Assembly (NCBI GenBank): GCA_002104895.1
Contig: MCFG01000412.1
Span: 17,501 to 52,500, forward strand
Source of the DNA: Anaeromyces robustus
Taxonomy: Eukaryota; Neocallimastigomycota; Neocallimastigomycetes; Neocallimastigales; Neocallimastigaceae
DNA length: 35,000 nucleotides
Direction of reading: 5' to 3'
Shown here: in pieces, positions 1-14,033 of the stretch
How the letters are laid out: the number at the start of each line of letters is the position of its first letter
Position numbering within the stretch: the first letter of the stretch is position 1
Translations under genes and position numbers: made by a program
Notes under the pieces: model-generated
The model's database searches: none
Seen by the model: the letters and a program-made list of their open reading frames with translations, nothing else
What the model was told of the DNA's origin: nothing

Positions 1-69
1 ATTATTTTATTATTATTATTATTAATTATTAATTATTTTATTATTATTATTATTAATTATTAATTATTA

Positions 70-110
<41 letters not shown>

Positions 111-157
111 ATTTATTTATATATTTAATATTATCATTAAATATTATAATTTAAAAG
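1..157 (+). other. Intron of the PUF gene, (TTA)n-rich
   Basis: Nearly pure A/T, mostly TTA/TTAA repeats up to about 107, ending in an AAAAG acceptor at 153-157 just before the first visible PUF exon. No coding potential is seen. Confidence 0.7.
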
Positions 158-3372
<3,215 letters not shown>

Positions 3373-4182
3373 AACAAATAAAATGACAAATTAAAAAATA
3401 TATAATCCTATATAAATTTAACACTTTTATATTTTAATTATTTTAAATATAAATAAGAAAATATAATAAAATATAATGTTTTTTTAAAAAAAAAATTAAA
3501 ATAAAATATTAAATAAAATCGTAAAAAATATATAATATAAAATAAAATAAATAAAAAAAATTTTTTATAAATTATGTAATATTCATTAAATAAAAAATAT
3601 TTACTATTGAGTATATATAAATATTAAAAAATAAATAAAGAAAATAAAATAAAATAAAATAAAATAAAAAAGTAAATAATAAAAATATAAATTCTATTAA
3701 TATATATAATATTATTAATTATTGATGTAGTAATTACAAATAAAATAGAATGTCTTTTTTAAAGCAATTTTTGTACAACACTTTTATATTTAGTGTCACA
3801 TTAATGTATATAAAATCCTAATATTTTGAATTTAAGCAATTGTTTAAAAAATTTAAACATTTTAAATCTTATTATCTTAAAAAAATGCACATATAGCATG
3901 TAATTTTATGTAAAAATGTTTTTAAGATTTGTTCATTTGTTTATTTGCTTATTATTATCTTAAATGATTATAAAAATAAAATAGTATTTTAATATTGAAT
4001 TTTTAATTTTTTTTTTCTTCATTACATTTTAATAATAATCATTGGATAAAATTAGTATTTTAAATAATTTAATACTGTATTCAAACTGTATTCTAATAAT
4101 AAAATGGCTTTTATTACAGTAATTATTTAATATGAACAAAAAAAACTTTTTTAATAATTTGACTTTAAAAGAAGATTTTCTA

Positions 4183-4214
<32 letters not shown>

Positions 4215-4827
4215 AATAATATAAAAATTAGAAATTAACGATTTAAAAAAAAACTATAAATATTAATAAAAATAGAAAATTTATGTTATAATAGGTGAAT
4301 CTTCTAAAAATAATCTTATTTAATAACTTTAAATTCAAGTGATTAGCTTGTTATATCTCAACTATTAAATTTATTATATTCAATTAAAAAATTTTAAAAA
4401 TTTAAACTTTTAAATTATGAAATTACTAAACTATAATAATAACAATAAAATAGTAATTACATTTGATAATATGATTTTTAATTATTACTACACAAAATTA
4501 TTTTTATTATTGTATTATTAAATTATGATTATGATAATGATTATTATCATTAATTATTAATTTAAACTATTAAATTACTCTTATTAATAATTACAATATA
4601 AATAATTAAGTAAATATGAAAAAGTATAAAAAGAATTATAATGTACAAAAATTTTTAAAACTAATAATATAATATTTATTAAATATTATATAATATACCA
4701 CTTAAAAAAAAAATATATTTTTTAAGAATAATAAAATATAAAAAAATATTCATTGATTAAATTAGTTTTTTATGTTATAATAATAATATAAAAGTGTCAA
4801 AATAATTAATAAAAATTTAAAAAAAAA
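3373..4827. other. Intergenic region, no gene seen
   Basis: About 1.45 kb of A/T-rich sequence between the PUF stop and the repeat-protein start. It holds a run of about 30 T near 4182-4210 and a 13-bp inverted pair around that run (ATTTTCTATTTTT and its complement AAAAATAGAAAAT). No open frame or RNA gene was recognised. The last 200 bp should hold the promoter of the downstream gene; no motif can be named. Confidence 0.6.
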
Positions 4828-7800
4828 ATGGCCAAGGAGAAGTGCACTTCTAAGTTACAGAGTGTTACTACTGAACTCTTTAATAATTATTATGAAGATG
4901 CATCTGTAACCAAAAGGAAGATTGCTAATAATGCTTCTTCCAAAGTAAAAGGTAACAGTGTAAGTAAACAAAAGGCTGTTTTATCTTCTAAACCACAAAA
5001 GAAGGTGAACAATTTAAAGAACCAAAATGGTAATAAAATAATTATTACTAATTCTTTAAAGCAAACTGCTAGCTTCCTTAACAACCATCAGAGATATCTT
5101 CAAGAATTTCCAACTCTTGGGCAATCATATAAATCACAAACTGTTCCAAAACCACAACAACAACAATTAAACAAACAATCATCAAAAATTTCCAATAAAT
5201 CATTTGCTCCAAAAACTTATAAATCTCCAGCTACATATACAGCAAAACAAACTGAAGAACTTCTTCGTCAATTCTATGCACTTTGTCAAAGTTACAATGC
5301 TGTAACCTACTTTGGTAATGAATCCTATCAAACTAATACCTGGTCTAAGAATAGTAATGGACAATGGATTTCTAGCAGTTCAGCTATTGCTTTAAGAAAT
5401 GCACCAGTTGTTAGTAGAAACAAAATTCAACAATCATACAGTCGTCAAACTTCAACGAAAAAGCAATCAATACAACAGCAAATGAGACAACAACCAATAA
5501 GACAAATAAATAAACAAAGTGAAGTAAACCTCAACAATGAATTCAGTGATATTTGCCAGTGTTATGATGGTATGAATTATTTCGGAAAATCTGTCTACCA
5601 AAATAATACTTGGTCTAAAAACAGATCAGGAAACTGGGTTTCCTCTAGTACTTCATTCTCTGTAAAGAATGCTCCAGTTGTTGTACGTAGTAGTAAAATG
5701 CAACAAAGTTCACGTAAAGCTTCCTCTTCAAGAAATCAACCAGTACAACAAATAAGACAACAACCAGTAAGACAAATGAATAGACAACAATATACAGTAA
5801 ATCTTAATAGTGAATTCAGTGATATTTGCCAATGTTATGATGGCATGAATTATTTTGGAAAATCTGTCTACCAAAACAATACTTGGTCTAAGAACAGATC
5901 AGGAAATTGGGTTTCCTCTAGTACTTCATTCTCTGTAAAGAATGCTCCAGTTGTTGTACGTAGTAGTAAAATACAACAAAGTTCACGTAAAGTTTCCTCT
6001 TCAAGAAACCAACCAGTAAGACAAATGAGTAGACAACAATATACAGTAAATCTTAATAGTGAATTCAGTGATATTTGCCAATGTTATGATGGTATGAATT
6101 ATTTTGGAAAATCTGTCTACCAAAATAATACTTGGTCTAAGAACAGATCAGGAAACTGGGTTTCCTCTAGTACTTCATTCTCTGTAAAGAATGCTCCAGT
6201 TGTTGTACGTAGTAGTAAAATACAACAAAGTTCACGTAAAGTTTCCTCTTCAAGAAACCAACCAGTAAGACAAATGAGTAGACAACAATATACAGTAAAT
6301 TTTAATAGTGAATTCAGTGATATTTGCCAATGCTATGATGGCATGAATTATTTTGAAAAATCTGTCTACCAAAATAATACTTGGTCTAAGAACAGATCAG
6401 GAAACTGGGTTTCTTCTAGTACTTCATTCTCTGTAAAGAATGCTCCAGTTGTTGTACGTAGTAGTAAAATACAACAAAGTTCACGTAAAGCTTCCTCTTC
6501 AAGAAATCAACCAGTAAGACAAATGAGTAGACAACAATATACAGTAAATTTTAATAGTGAATTCAGTGATATTTGCCAATGTTATGATGGCATGAATTAT
6601 TTTGGAAAATCTGTCTACCAAAATAATACTTGGTCTAAGAACAGATCAGGAAACTGGGTTTCCTCTAGTACTTCATTCTCTGTAAAGAATGCTCCAGTTG
6701 TTGTACGTAGTAGTAAAATACAACAAAGTTCACGTAAAGTTTCCTCTTCAAGAAATCAACCAGTAAGACAAATGAGTAGACAACAATATATAGTAAATTT
6801 TAATAGTGAATTCAGTGATATTTGCCAATGCTATGATGGTATGAATTATTTTGGAAAATCTGTCTACCAAAATAATACTTGGTCTAAGAACAGATCAGGA
6901 AACTGGGTTTCCTCTAGTACTTCATTCTCTGTAAAGAATGCTCCAGTTGTTGTACGTAGTAGTAAAATACAACAAAGTTCACGTAAAGTTTCCTCTTCAA
7001 GAAATCAACCAGTAAGACAAATGAGTAGACAACAATATATAGTAAATTTTAATAGTGAATTCAGTGATCTTTGCCAATGTTACGATGGCATGAATTACTT
7101 TGGAAAATCTTCTTTCCAAAAGAACACCTGGACTATAAATAGATCAGGTAAATGGGTTTCTTCTAGCACTTCTTTTTCAATGAAAAATGCCCCAGTTGTG
7201 ATACGTAGTAGCAAGCAACAACAAATAACTCGTCAAGCTTCAGTAAAGAAACAAACAACACAACAATCAAGAAAATTAAAAAAACAACAACGTAGCATGC
7301 CAGTTGTTAATAGTGCTATTACAAAAGAACAACAACAAATGAATCAAAAAAGTATTGTTGCTCAGCAAAATGCCTCTTTAAAATTACAAAGCAAAGTTCT
7401 TAAACAATTTAAAGAAAAACAAGAACAATTGGAAAAGAAAAAGAAGCTTGAAGAACAACAAAAAGAAATGAAACAAGAACAAATGAGAATTCAACAAAAG
7501 AAAAATGCTGAAAGAAAATTAAAAGAACAACAAGCTGCTAAACAATCTATTAAAAAGAATGTTAAACAAGCCCAAAGTATTAAAAAACAGCAATTACAAA
7601 AAAATAAAATTAGAAATCAAAAAATAAATGCTCCAGTAAGAAAAATGACTAAAGGTCAAGAAAAGAAAATGCGTAAGAGACAACATCTTATTAATCTTGT
7701 TAATAAAAGAATTCAAGAATTAGTTGCTGAAAAACAACAAAAACAACTCTTTAGTCAAATGGTAAAACAAAAAGCTCAACAAATATTAGAAGAAAAGCAT

Positions 7801-8772
7801 GAAGCTAGTATTCAAAAGAGTATGCAAAATTACAAAAAAACTCAAAGTAATAAACTACTTGAAAAAGAAACTTATGAAAAGCAACAAAAATCAGTTCAAA
7901 AGAAGCTTGCTAAACAAAAGATGCAAATTAGAAACAAAATTAACAACAAATCTTCAAGTTTAGAAACCCAAAAATCAAAACAATTAAAAGAATTAAAGAG
8001 TAAATTAACTCCAGAACAATTTAGTAAAATTCAAAGCATTTTACAACAAAATAATAACAACAGTAAAGAACAAAATGCCAGACAATTACAATCTGAACAA
8101 GACAAAAAGAATTGGCAAGAACAAGTTAGGAAAATGAAAGAAAGACAACAAGAAATTCAACAAAAACAACGTAGACAATCTTTAATTAAGAAACGTTTTG
8201 AAAGCATTAAGAGAAAATTAACTCCAAAACAGCAAATTAACTTAATGAACAACCTTAAGTTAAAACAACAACAAAAGGAAAATAAGAGTAACAACTCAAA
8301 AGTTAACAACAAGAAGCAACAAGTAGTTCAAAAACCAACTAAGAAACAAACAATAATGAAACAACAAAAAGTCAATATGAACAAAAATCAAGTTTGGACA
8401 TTTGTAAACAACAATAAGACTCAACAAAAGCCTATTCAAAAGTCTAAAGGAACTAAACAATGGAAAACTGTTTCTTCTAGACCATTAAATCCTTCTGAAA
8501 CCATGATGTTCAATAAAGAATTTGCTGAATTATGTAATGCTTTTGAATCTACTAATTATGTTACATACTCTAATTATAAAACCTGGAGCATGAATAAATC
8601 TGGTAAATATGTATCCAATGCCTCTATTATTTCTGCTAGAAATGCTCCAAGAAATACTAAGGGTGGATTATCTAAGCAATTAAATTTTAGTGGTAAAAGT
8701 AGTGTTTCTATGGCACAAAAAAACAAACCACAACAAGTTAGAAATATCAAAAACAATAAATCCAGATATTAG
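4828..8772 (+). CDS. Unknown Gln/Lys-rich protein with nine Trp-containing modules, seven in tandem
   Basis: I do not recognise the family and assign no function. It is one intronless frame of 1314 residues; the start ATG GCC follows an A-run, as at other genes here. Residues 1-145 are basic and low in complexity. A module of about 55 residues begins near residues 149, 238, 329, 412, 495, 578, 661, 744 and 1231. Its core reads F-x-x-x-C-x-x-Y/F, then YFGKSVYQNNTWSKN, then G-x-WVSSS and NAPVV. The middle seven lie in tandem, spaced 83 residues except the first (91), joined by basic Ser/Arg/Gln linkers. Residues about 850-1160 are K/Q/E-rich and probably coiled coil. No signal peptide or membrane segment is visible, so it is probably intracellular. 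Copies 1 and 9 are diverged, while the array is almost identical in DNA. Codons are less A/T-biased than the surroundings, especially at the 5' end, which may mean high expression. A structural or scaffold protein is a guess. Confidence 0.9.
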   Translation: MAKEKCTSKLQSVTTELFNNYYEDASVTKRKIANNASSKVKGNSVSKQKAVLSSKPQKKVNNLKNQNGNKIIITNSLKQTASFLNNHQRYLQEFPTLGQSYKSQTVPKPQQQQLNKQSSKISNKSFAPKTYKSPATYTAKQTEELLRQFYALCQSYNAVTYFGNESYQTNTWSKNSNGQWISSSSAIALRNAPVVSRNKIQQSYSRQTSTKKQSIQQQMRQQPIRQINKQSEVNLNNEFSDICQCYDGMNYFGKSVYQNNTWSKNRSGNWVSSSTSFSVKNAPVVVRSSKMQQSSRKASSSRNQPVQQIRQQPVRQMNRQQYTVNLNSEFSDICQCYDGMNYFGKSVYQNNTWSKNRSGNWVSSSTSFSVKNAPVVVRSSKIQQSSRKVSSSRNQPVRQMSRQQYTVNLNSEFSDICQCYDGMNYFGKSVYQNNTWSKNRSGNWVSSSTSFSVKNAPVVVRSSKIQQSSRKVSSSRNQPVRQMSRQQYTVNFNSEFSDICQCYDGMNYFEKSVYQNNTWSKNRSGNWVSSSTSFSVKNAPVVVRSSKIQQSSRKASSSRNQPVRQMSRQQYTVNFNSEFSDICQCYDGMNYFGKSVYQNNTWSKNRSGNWVSSSTSFSVKNAPVVVRSSKIQQSSRKVSSSRNQPVRQMSRQQYIVNFNSEFSDICQCYDGMNYFGKSVYQNNTWSKNRSGNWVSSSTSFSVKNAPVVVRSSKIQQSSRKVSSSRNQPVRQMSRQQYIVNFNSEFSDLCQCYDGMNYFGKSSFQKNTWTINRSGKWVSSSTSFSMKNAPVVIRSSKQQQITRQASVKKQTTQQSRKLKKQQRSMPVVNSAITKEQQQMNQKSIVAQQNASLKLQSKVLKQFKEKQEQLEKKKKLEEQQKEMKQEQMRIQQKKNAERKLKEQQAAKQSIKKNVKQAQSIKKQQLQKNKIRNQKINAPVRKMTKGQEKKMRKRQHLINLVNKRIQELVAEKQQKQLFSQMVKQKAQQILEEKHEASIQKSMQNYKKTQSNKLLEKETYEKQQKSVQKKLAKQKMQIRNKINNKSSSLETQKSKQLKELKSKLTPEQFSKIQSILQQNNNNSKEQNARQLQSEQDKKNWQEQVRKMKERQQEIQQKQRRQSLIKKRFESIKRKLTPKQQINLMNNLKLKQQQKENKSNNSKVNNKKQQVVQKPTKKQTIMKQQKVNMNKNQVWTFVNNNKTQQKPIQKSKGTKQWKTVSSRPLNPSETMMFNKEFAELCNAFESTNYVTYSNYKTWSMNKSGKYVSNASIISARNAPRNTKGGLSKQLNFSGKSSVSMAQKNKPQQVRNIKNNKSRY
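5539..7305 (+). repeat. 249-bp coding tandem repeat, seven units
   Basis: Units begin at a shared GAATTCAGTGAT at 5539, 5812, 6061, 6310, 6559, 6808 and 7057: spacings 273 and then 249 five times. The first unit has an extra 24 bp (a Q-Q-I-R-Q-Q-P-V stretch). Units 2-6 differ by only a few bases, while unit 7 is diverged in its 3' half. Linker variants run in order (TVNLN, TVNFN, IVNFN), which is what stepwise tandem duplication leaves. One copy has YFEKS for YFGKS (about 6352). Confidence 0.95.
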
Positions 8773-9029
8773 ATAGTTTAGAAGAGTTTTTTATTAATAA
8801 ATTTTATAAAATGTTTTTTTGTAATAAAAAAATTTTTATGAAGTTTTAATATTTGTTTAAATTTAATTTATTAGTAATTATTTACATAATAATTTTTTAT
8901 TTAAATAATTATGTAGCAAAATTTAAACGAAAAAAAAAAAAAAAATAAAAAATATATTAAACAAAAAATTATTTAATTTATTTGTTTATATTTATTTATT
9001 CACTGATATAATCATTATTAGTTTATTAT

Positions 9030-9121
<92 letters not shown>

Positions 9122-9229
9122 TTTTTTATTATATATTATTTATTAATTATATTCATATTTATTCATATTATATAATCATTTTCTAATAATTTTCTTCATA
9201 ACTTGACCATTGTTTATTCATTTATTAAT

Positions 9230-9312
<83 letters not shown>

Positions 9313-9617
9313 TTAATTTATTTATTTATTTATTTATTTATTAATTTATTAAAAGAGAAAAAGTTAAAAAAAATTAAATAAAAAATTTTATAAAATATTT
9401 TTATTTTTATTTTTTTTATTTTATTTATTTTATAATAATATAATAATATATTAATAATTGATATAATTTTAATTATCTATATATATTAATTTAAAATATT
9501 ATTGGTTATTTTAATATTACCCAATCATATAATAATCAATTTTTTGAAAAGAAATTTGAATCTTTTCAATTTGATTTTTCTTTCTCTCACATTTTTGCAC
9601 GTAGAATTTGTATTAAA
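8773..9617. other. Intergenic, two long (TTTA)n tracts
   Basis: Between the repeat-protein stop and the eL38 start. TTTA repeats fill about 9029-9123 and 9218-9350. An open frame begins at 9502 but has no family resemblance, and its 3' part is the eL38 first exon and intron in another frame. The eL38 promoter should lie in the last few hundred bases; no motif can be named with confidence. Confidence 0.7.
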
Positions 9618-10140
9618 ATGGTATTATTTTTTTTTTATATGTTATAAAAAATTTATCAAGTTTGTTAAAATTATTTATTTGTTGTATGATTTTTACTAAT
9701 CCATCCATCTAAATATGTAATGTATAAATTATAATTATTTTAGCCAAAGCAAATTAAAGAAATCAAAGATTTCCTTACCATCGCTAGACGCAAGGACGCT
9801 CAATGTATGTATCTATAATAAATAACTTATAATATATAATAAGTAATATTAATTTTTTTTTATGAACTTTAAAAATAAAATAAAAATAAAATAGCTGTTA
9901 AGATTAAGAAGAACAACAGACAAACCAAATTCAAGGTTAGATGTTCTAAGTACCTCTACACCCTTGTCGTTAACGACCAATCTAAGGTTAAGAAGCTCAA
10001 GCAAAGCTTACCACCAGGTATGTATAATTAAAAAAATTAAACAAAAAATGAATAATAAAATAGAAGTTTTCTAAAAAAATTTTTTTTTTGTTATAATTTA
10101 ATAATTATATATAATAGAACTTAAGGTCATCAACATCTAA
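9618..10140 (+). CDS. RPL38: 60S ribosomal protein eL38
   Basis: Structural protein of the large cytosolic ribosomal subunit. Four exons: 9618-9620 (only the ATG), 9744-9804, 9895-10017, 10118-10140. They join to 69 residues, [20 protein letters not shown] ... QSLPPELKVINI, matching the usual 69-78 residue length of eL38. Key family stretches visible are [30 protein letters not shown] and the C-terminal SLPP-E-LKVI. All junctions have GT/AG ends and keep frame. The first exon ending right after the start codon is common for ribosomal protein genes and explains why no single open frame shows the protein. Codons (AAG, CTC, GTC, GAC, ACC) are much richer in G/C than in neighbouring genes, the usual mark of a highly expressed gene. 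Confidence 0.96.
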
Positions 10141-10280
10141 AATATTTGAATGATATTTTATTGAATCTGGATAACGTGCATTTAAATAAATAAAATTATT
10201 TAAACCATAAATCAATCAATTTTTTAAAATAAAGTAATATATGTGTTAATTTCAAATTATAGAATTTTGGATAATGTTGT

Positions 10281-10340
10281 ATTACTATCAAAATAATACA
10301 AGATTCGAGATTTTTTAAGCATATTGATTTTGATAGTAAT
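10281..10340. repeat. 14-bp inverted repeat (possible hairpin) downstream of eL38
   Basis: ATTACTATCAAAAT at 10281-10294 is exactly complementary to ATTTTGATAGTAAT at 10327-10340, with a 32-nt loop. It lies about 140 bp past the eL38 stop and could be part of its 3' UTR or of a small inverted-repeat element. Confidence 0.6.
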
Positions 10341-10560
10341 TAAATATTTAGTGTTATTTCAAAAAGAAAAAAAAAGAGTGCTTGGAATATATTATATTGG
10401 TAATAAAAATATGTAAAGTCAAAAAAATTGAAATTAAAGTTTTTTGAGGTAAATTTATATAAATTTAGGAAATATGAATTTAAATTATTTTAAATTGTTT
10501 TTAATTTATTTTTAAAAGAAATTAAAAAATTATTTTAAAAGAAATTAAAAATTATTTTAA

Positions 10561-10684
10561 TAATGTATTATGGAAGTAATTTTAAATAAGAAAATATGAT
10601 TTTAAAACAATTTTAAAATGATTTTTTTTAATTTACTATAAAAACTAAAAATAACTTTAATGTATTAAGGAAGTAATTTTAAAT
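10561..10684. repeat. 27-bp imperfect direct repeat
   Basis: TAATGTATTATGGAAGTAAT plus TTTAAAT at 10561-10587 recurs at 10658-10684 with one change (T to A at the eleventh base). The spacer is 70 bp. It is more complex than the surrounding A/T runs, so it is probably a local duplication. Confidence 0.6.
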
Positions 10685-10799
10685 TTATATTTATGGATAT
10701 ATAAAAATATAAAATTTTTAAAATATTTATACAAAAAAAAATATTTTTATTAAAAGGGGTAATTTTTTTCTATTTATTTATTTACTTATTTATTTATTT

Positions 10800-10832
<33 letters not shown>

Positions 10833-11028
10833 ATTTCTTCCTTAAAATATAATTGAATAATAAAAAAATCAATATCCCATTAGATACTAATTTTTAAAGT
10901 TTTTTTTTTTTTTTTTTTTGTTTTATTTAGTAATTTTGTTATTGTTGTTGTATTTAATAAATATTCATATAAAAGCTTTAAAGCATATTTGAATGTTTGT
11001 TAAAAAATTTTTTTAAATATATTGTTCT

Positions 11029-12953
11029 TTAATTTTGATCCTGATTTTGCTCTTCTTCTGGTTTATATTTAAAAAATTCATGTTTTTTAGCTTCATGTGC
11101 TGTTATTCTTTTTCTAGGATCATATATTAATAGTTTTTCGACTAAATCATAAAATAATTCATAAAATTTATTTGTTGATGGTATAATTTTCTGGAAAAAT
11201 ATAATAAATAAAATGAAATAAAAATTATTTTAAAAGAGAAGAACAAAAAAAAATTTTTTTTAATTTTTATAAGTAATTTTTATCATTCATATATATAACA
11301 TACATTTAATGGTTTGATAGATTTAACATATTTTTTACTATCAGTAGTGGTCTTGTCATTAGGATAATTTAAATCACCATTTGACAAAAAAATATCTTTT
11401 GTATATTCATTATGAACACGTAGATGATTTGGTATAGGGCCGAGAACTTTCTCCATCATAGCTAAATGTTCTAAATTATCATGCGTTTGGAAAAGAGCTG
11501 AACCTGTAAAAAATTCAATTAAAATACAACCAACCGACCATATATCACATGGATAGGACCATCCTAAATCTTAAATAATAATAATAGTAATAATAATAAA
11601 TAAATAAATAAATAAATTAAAAATACGAATTGTATGCTATAAAAAAAAAAAAAAAAAAAAAAAAAATATATATATTCTAAAAAATTACTTAATATAATTT
11701 CAGGTGCTCTATAATGTCGAGTACTAACTACTGAACTATGATATTCATCTTGAAATGTTGCACTACCAAAATCAATTAACTGAATATTTGTTGAATATAA
11801 CTCTTTTATTTTCTGTTAAAATCAATAAATATTATGATATATAAGATATAAAAAAAATTGTTATTATGTTTTGAAAAGTAATCCTTTAATCTTTTATTTT
11901 ATATATTTATTTCTTGAATATAAAAAAAATTATAAAATAAAAATAAATATTATAATAATATGAAATAAATACCTTTTTCTTTTTTGTTTTATCATCAATA
12001 TACGATATTATTTTCGACTTATTATCCACAATCATTATATTCTCTTTTTTTTTTTTTTTTTTTTAATATATGTATTATTATTTTTCATATATAAATATTT
12101 TTTTACATTTATAATAAGAGTATATAAAATTATTAATAAAAAAAAATTTTTTATTAATAATAATTTTTACTTATTCTTTATTTAAGAAGTAAATAATGTA
12201 ATGTAATAATACCTGGTTTTAAATCAGTATGTATTAATTTTAAAGAATGAATAAATTCAACTGAAGTTAATAATTGATAGGCAAAATCTTGAATATGTTT
12301 TATTGGAAATGGATGGAAATTATTTTCTTTCAAAAAATCAAAAACACTTTGATCAAGTAATTCAAATACCATACATATATGCCTTCTATAATCAAAACAA
12401 TCTATCAAATGAATACAATTTCTATAAATATATATATAAATAGTTACATTGATTTCGAAAAAAAAAAAAAAAAATTATTAGTTCTAGTTAATGTTATTAA
12501 TTACTAATAAATTCAATGAATATAGAATTTACCTTAAATTCCCAGGATCTCGATCTTTTATAGTTTTTAATACTCTAATTTCAATTTGTGAAGCATCTCT
12601 ATATTTTTTAATAGCCCTAATAATTTTTATAGCACACTCTGATTTTGTTTCTTTATCATATGCTTTAACAACTTTACCAAATGTCCCTTGTCCTAATAGC
12701 TCTTTTATTATATCTAATTATATTTTAAATATATTAATATCAATAAAATGGTATATATTAATTATCTATATATATATTATATGTATATATTATTATTATT
12801 ATTATTATAATAATCTATATATATATATATATATAGATTCTTAATAAATATATTTATTGATTTATTTATTGATTTATTTATTGATTTATTTATTGATTTA
12901 TTTATTGATTTATTGATTTATTTATTGATTTATTTATTGATTTATTTATTGAT

Positions 12954-13000
<47 letters not shown>

Positions 13001-13406
13001 TTTTATATTTATAAATACTAATATATAATAATATTACATCTATTAGTAAATTCTGTATTTAGAACAACTTTATAATGGCCATCTTTATCATCATAAGAAT
13101 TATGATTATATCGTTTCGAACTTCTGGAATATGACGTAGATATACTTGATGAAGAAGAATGTGACATAGTCTTTTTATATATGTAATTATGATTTATGTT
13201 AAATAATAAAATATATAATATTAAAAAATTATAAATAAAAAATATTATTAATTATAATGAATTACTAATATTGTTTTATTACTATATTATTATTACTTAT
13301 TACTACTACTATTATTATATAATAAGATATATAGTATCATAATTACAAATTGATATTTGTACTTAATATTAATAATTATTATAACAACAACAACAACAAC
13401 AACAAC

Positions 13407-13444
<38 letters not shown>

Positions 13445-14033
13445 TACTGACCTTTGAAGATCTTGAGGAATAATTTGAATAAGAAGGAGGATAATAATTT
13501 TTCATTTTATCAAATGAATGATGGTGATGATGATCACTTGGAGAACAATATACTCTTTTACGTTTTACAGGATAGTATAAAGATGAATTAGAATTCACAC
13601 TTACAGTTGAAGCAGGTGAAGAAGTATAATTAGTTAAGTGTGCAGAAGAATAAGAAGAATTTGATAAAGGTCGAATAAACCCTTTTCTTCTTAAAGAAGG
13701 TCTAGAATGAGAATGGGATGAATTATTTGAACCATAATGAGACAAATAATAATTGGAATATACTTGTCTTCTATCTCTACTTTCGTCATTATATGAATAA
13801 TTATTATTTTTACGTTTTCGAGAACTAGAGAAATTTACATTATTTCTATTTTCATTATAACTATCACCTTCACTGGCTCTATTATTTTCTGGTATACGTC
13901 TTGATTTGTCTGAATAGTTATTGTTATCTGTTTTTGGTTTTATATGAGGAAATCTATTACTACTTTGAAATGAAAAACCAGGATAATATAAATCAGGTTT
14001 ATTTCTCTTACGAGTAGATCTTCTTAAATACAT
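11029..14033 (-). CDS. LAMMER/CLK-type dual-specificity protein kinase
   Basis: Nuclear kinase of the CLK/Kns1/Lkh1 family, known to phosphorylate SR splicing factors and related proteins. Exons on the minus strand: 14033-13452, 13170-13038, 12713-12533, 12421-12213, 12043-11973, 11812-11689, 11569-11304, 11190-11029; joined length 575 residues. Residues 1-235 are Ser/Arg/Asn-rich with basic clusters (RRSTRKRNK, SSRKRK, VKRKR) that look like nuclear localisation signals, plus a five-His run. The kinase domain follows: GQGTFGKVV at 246-254, ATP-site Lys268, catalytic IHTDLKPEN with Asp365, DFG at 406-408, APE, and the signature EHLAMMEKVLGPIP at 467-480. Start chosen as the first ATG after an in-frame stop. 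The first-exon junction is phase 0 and in frame, but a shorter protein starting at the Met at 13167 remains possible. All other junctions are supported by family alignment. Confidence 0.93.
12845..13004 (-). repeat. TTTA/TTGA tetranucleotide array with higher-order period, kinase intron
   Basis: About 150 bp in intron 12714-13037. TTTATTTATTGA recurs with a 12-bp period before giving way to pure TTTA. The regular spacing of the TTGA variant shows that the array grew by blocks of three tetramers, not one. Confidence 0.85.
13382..13441 (-). repeat. (AAC)n(AAT)n trinucleotide tract in kinase intron 1
   Basis: About eight AAC units followed by about ten AAT units on the plus strand, within intron 13171-13451 directly after the first-exon donor. 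The spurious poly-Ile/Val tail of the open frame comes from this tract. Confidence 0.85.

Larger units (their letters stand above)
10141..11028. other. Intergenic between convergent genes, with direct and inverted repeats
   Basis: 3' flanks of eL38 (+) and the LAMMER kinase (-). Holds a 14-bp perfect inverted repeat (10281-10294 and 10327-10340), a 27-bp direct repeat with one mismatch (10561-10587 and 10658-10684), and a TTTA tract at about 10774-10830. No coding exon was found. Confidence 0.6.

Noticed and set aside
4890-5084. Hydrophobic minus-strand frame within the repeat-protein gene (and another at 8574-8756)
   Set aside because: Antisense shadows of a strongly supported coding frame.
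5539-7305. Regular repeat spacing that could recall a CRISPR array
   Set aside because: Units are 249 bp, in frame and coding, without repeat-spacer alternation, in a eukaryotic gene.
9502-9699. 65-codon hydrophobic frame
   Set aside because: Covers the eL38 start exon and first intron in a different frame; A/T-rich sequence gives Phe/Leu/Ile by default.
12491-12844. Plus-strand frame of 117 codons
   Set aside because: Antisense of the kinase exon holding the glycine loop, running on into its intron repeats.
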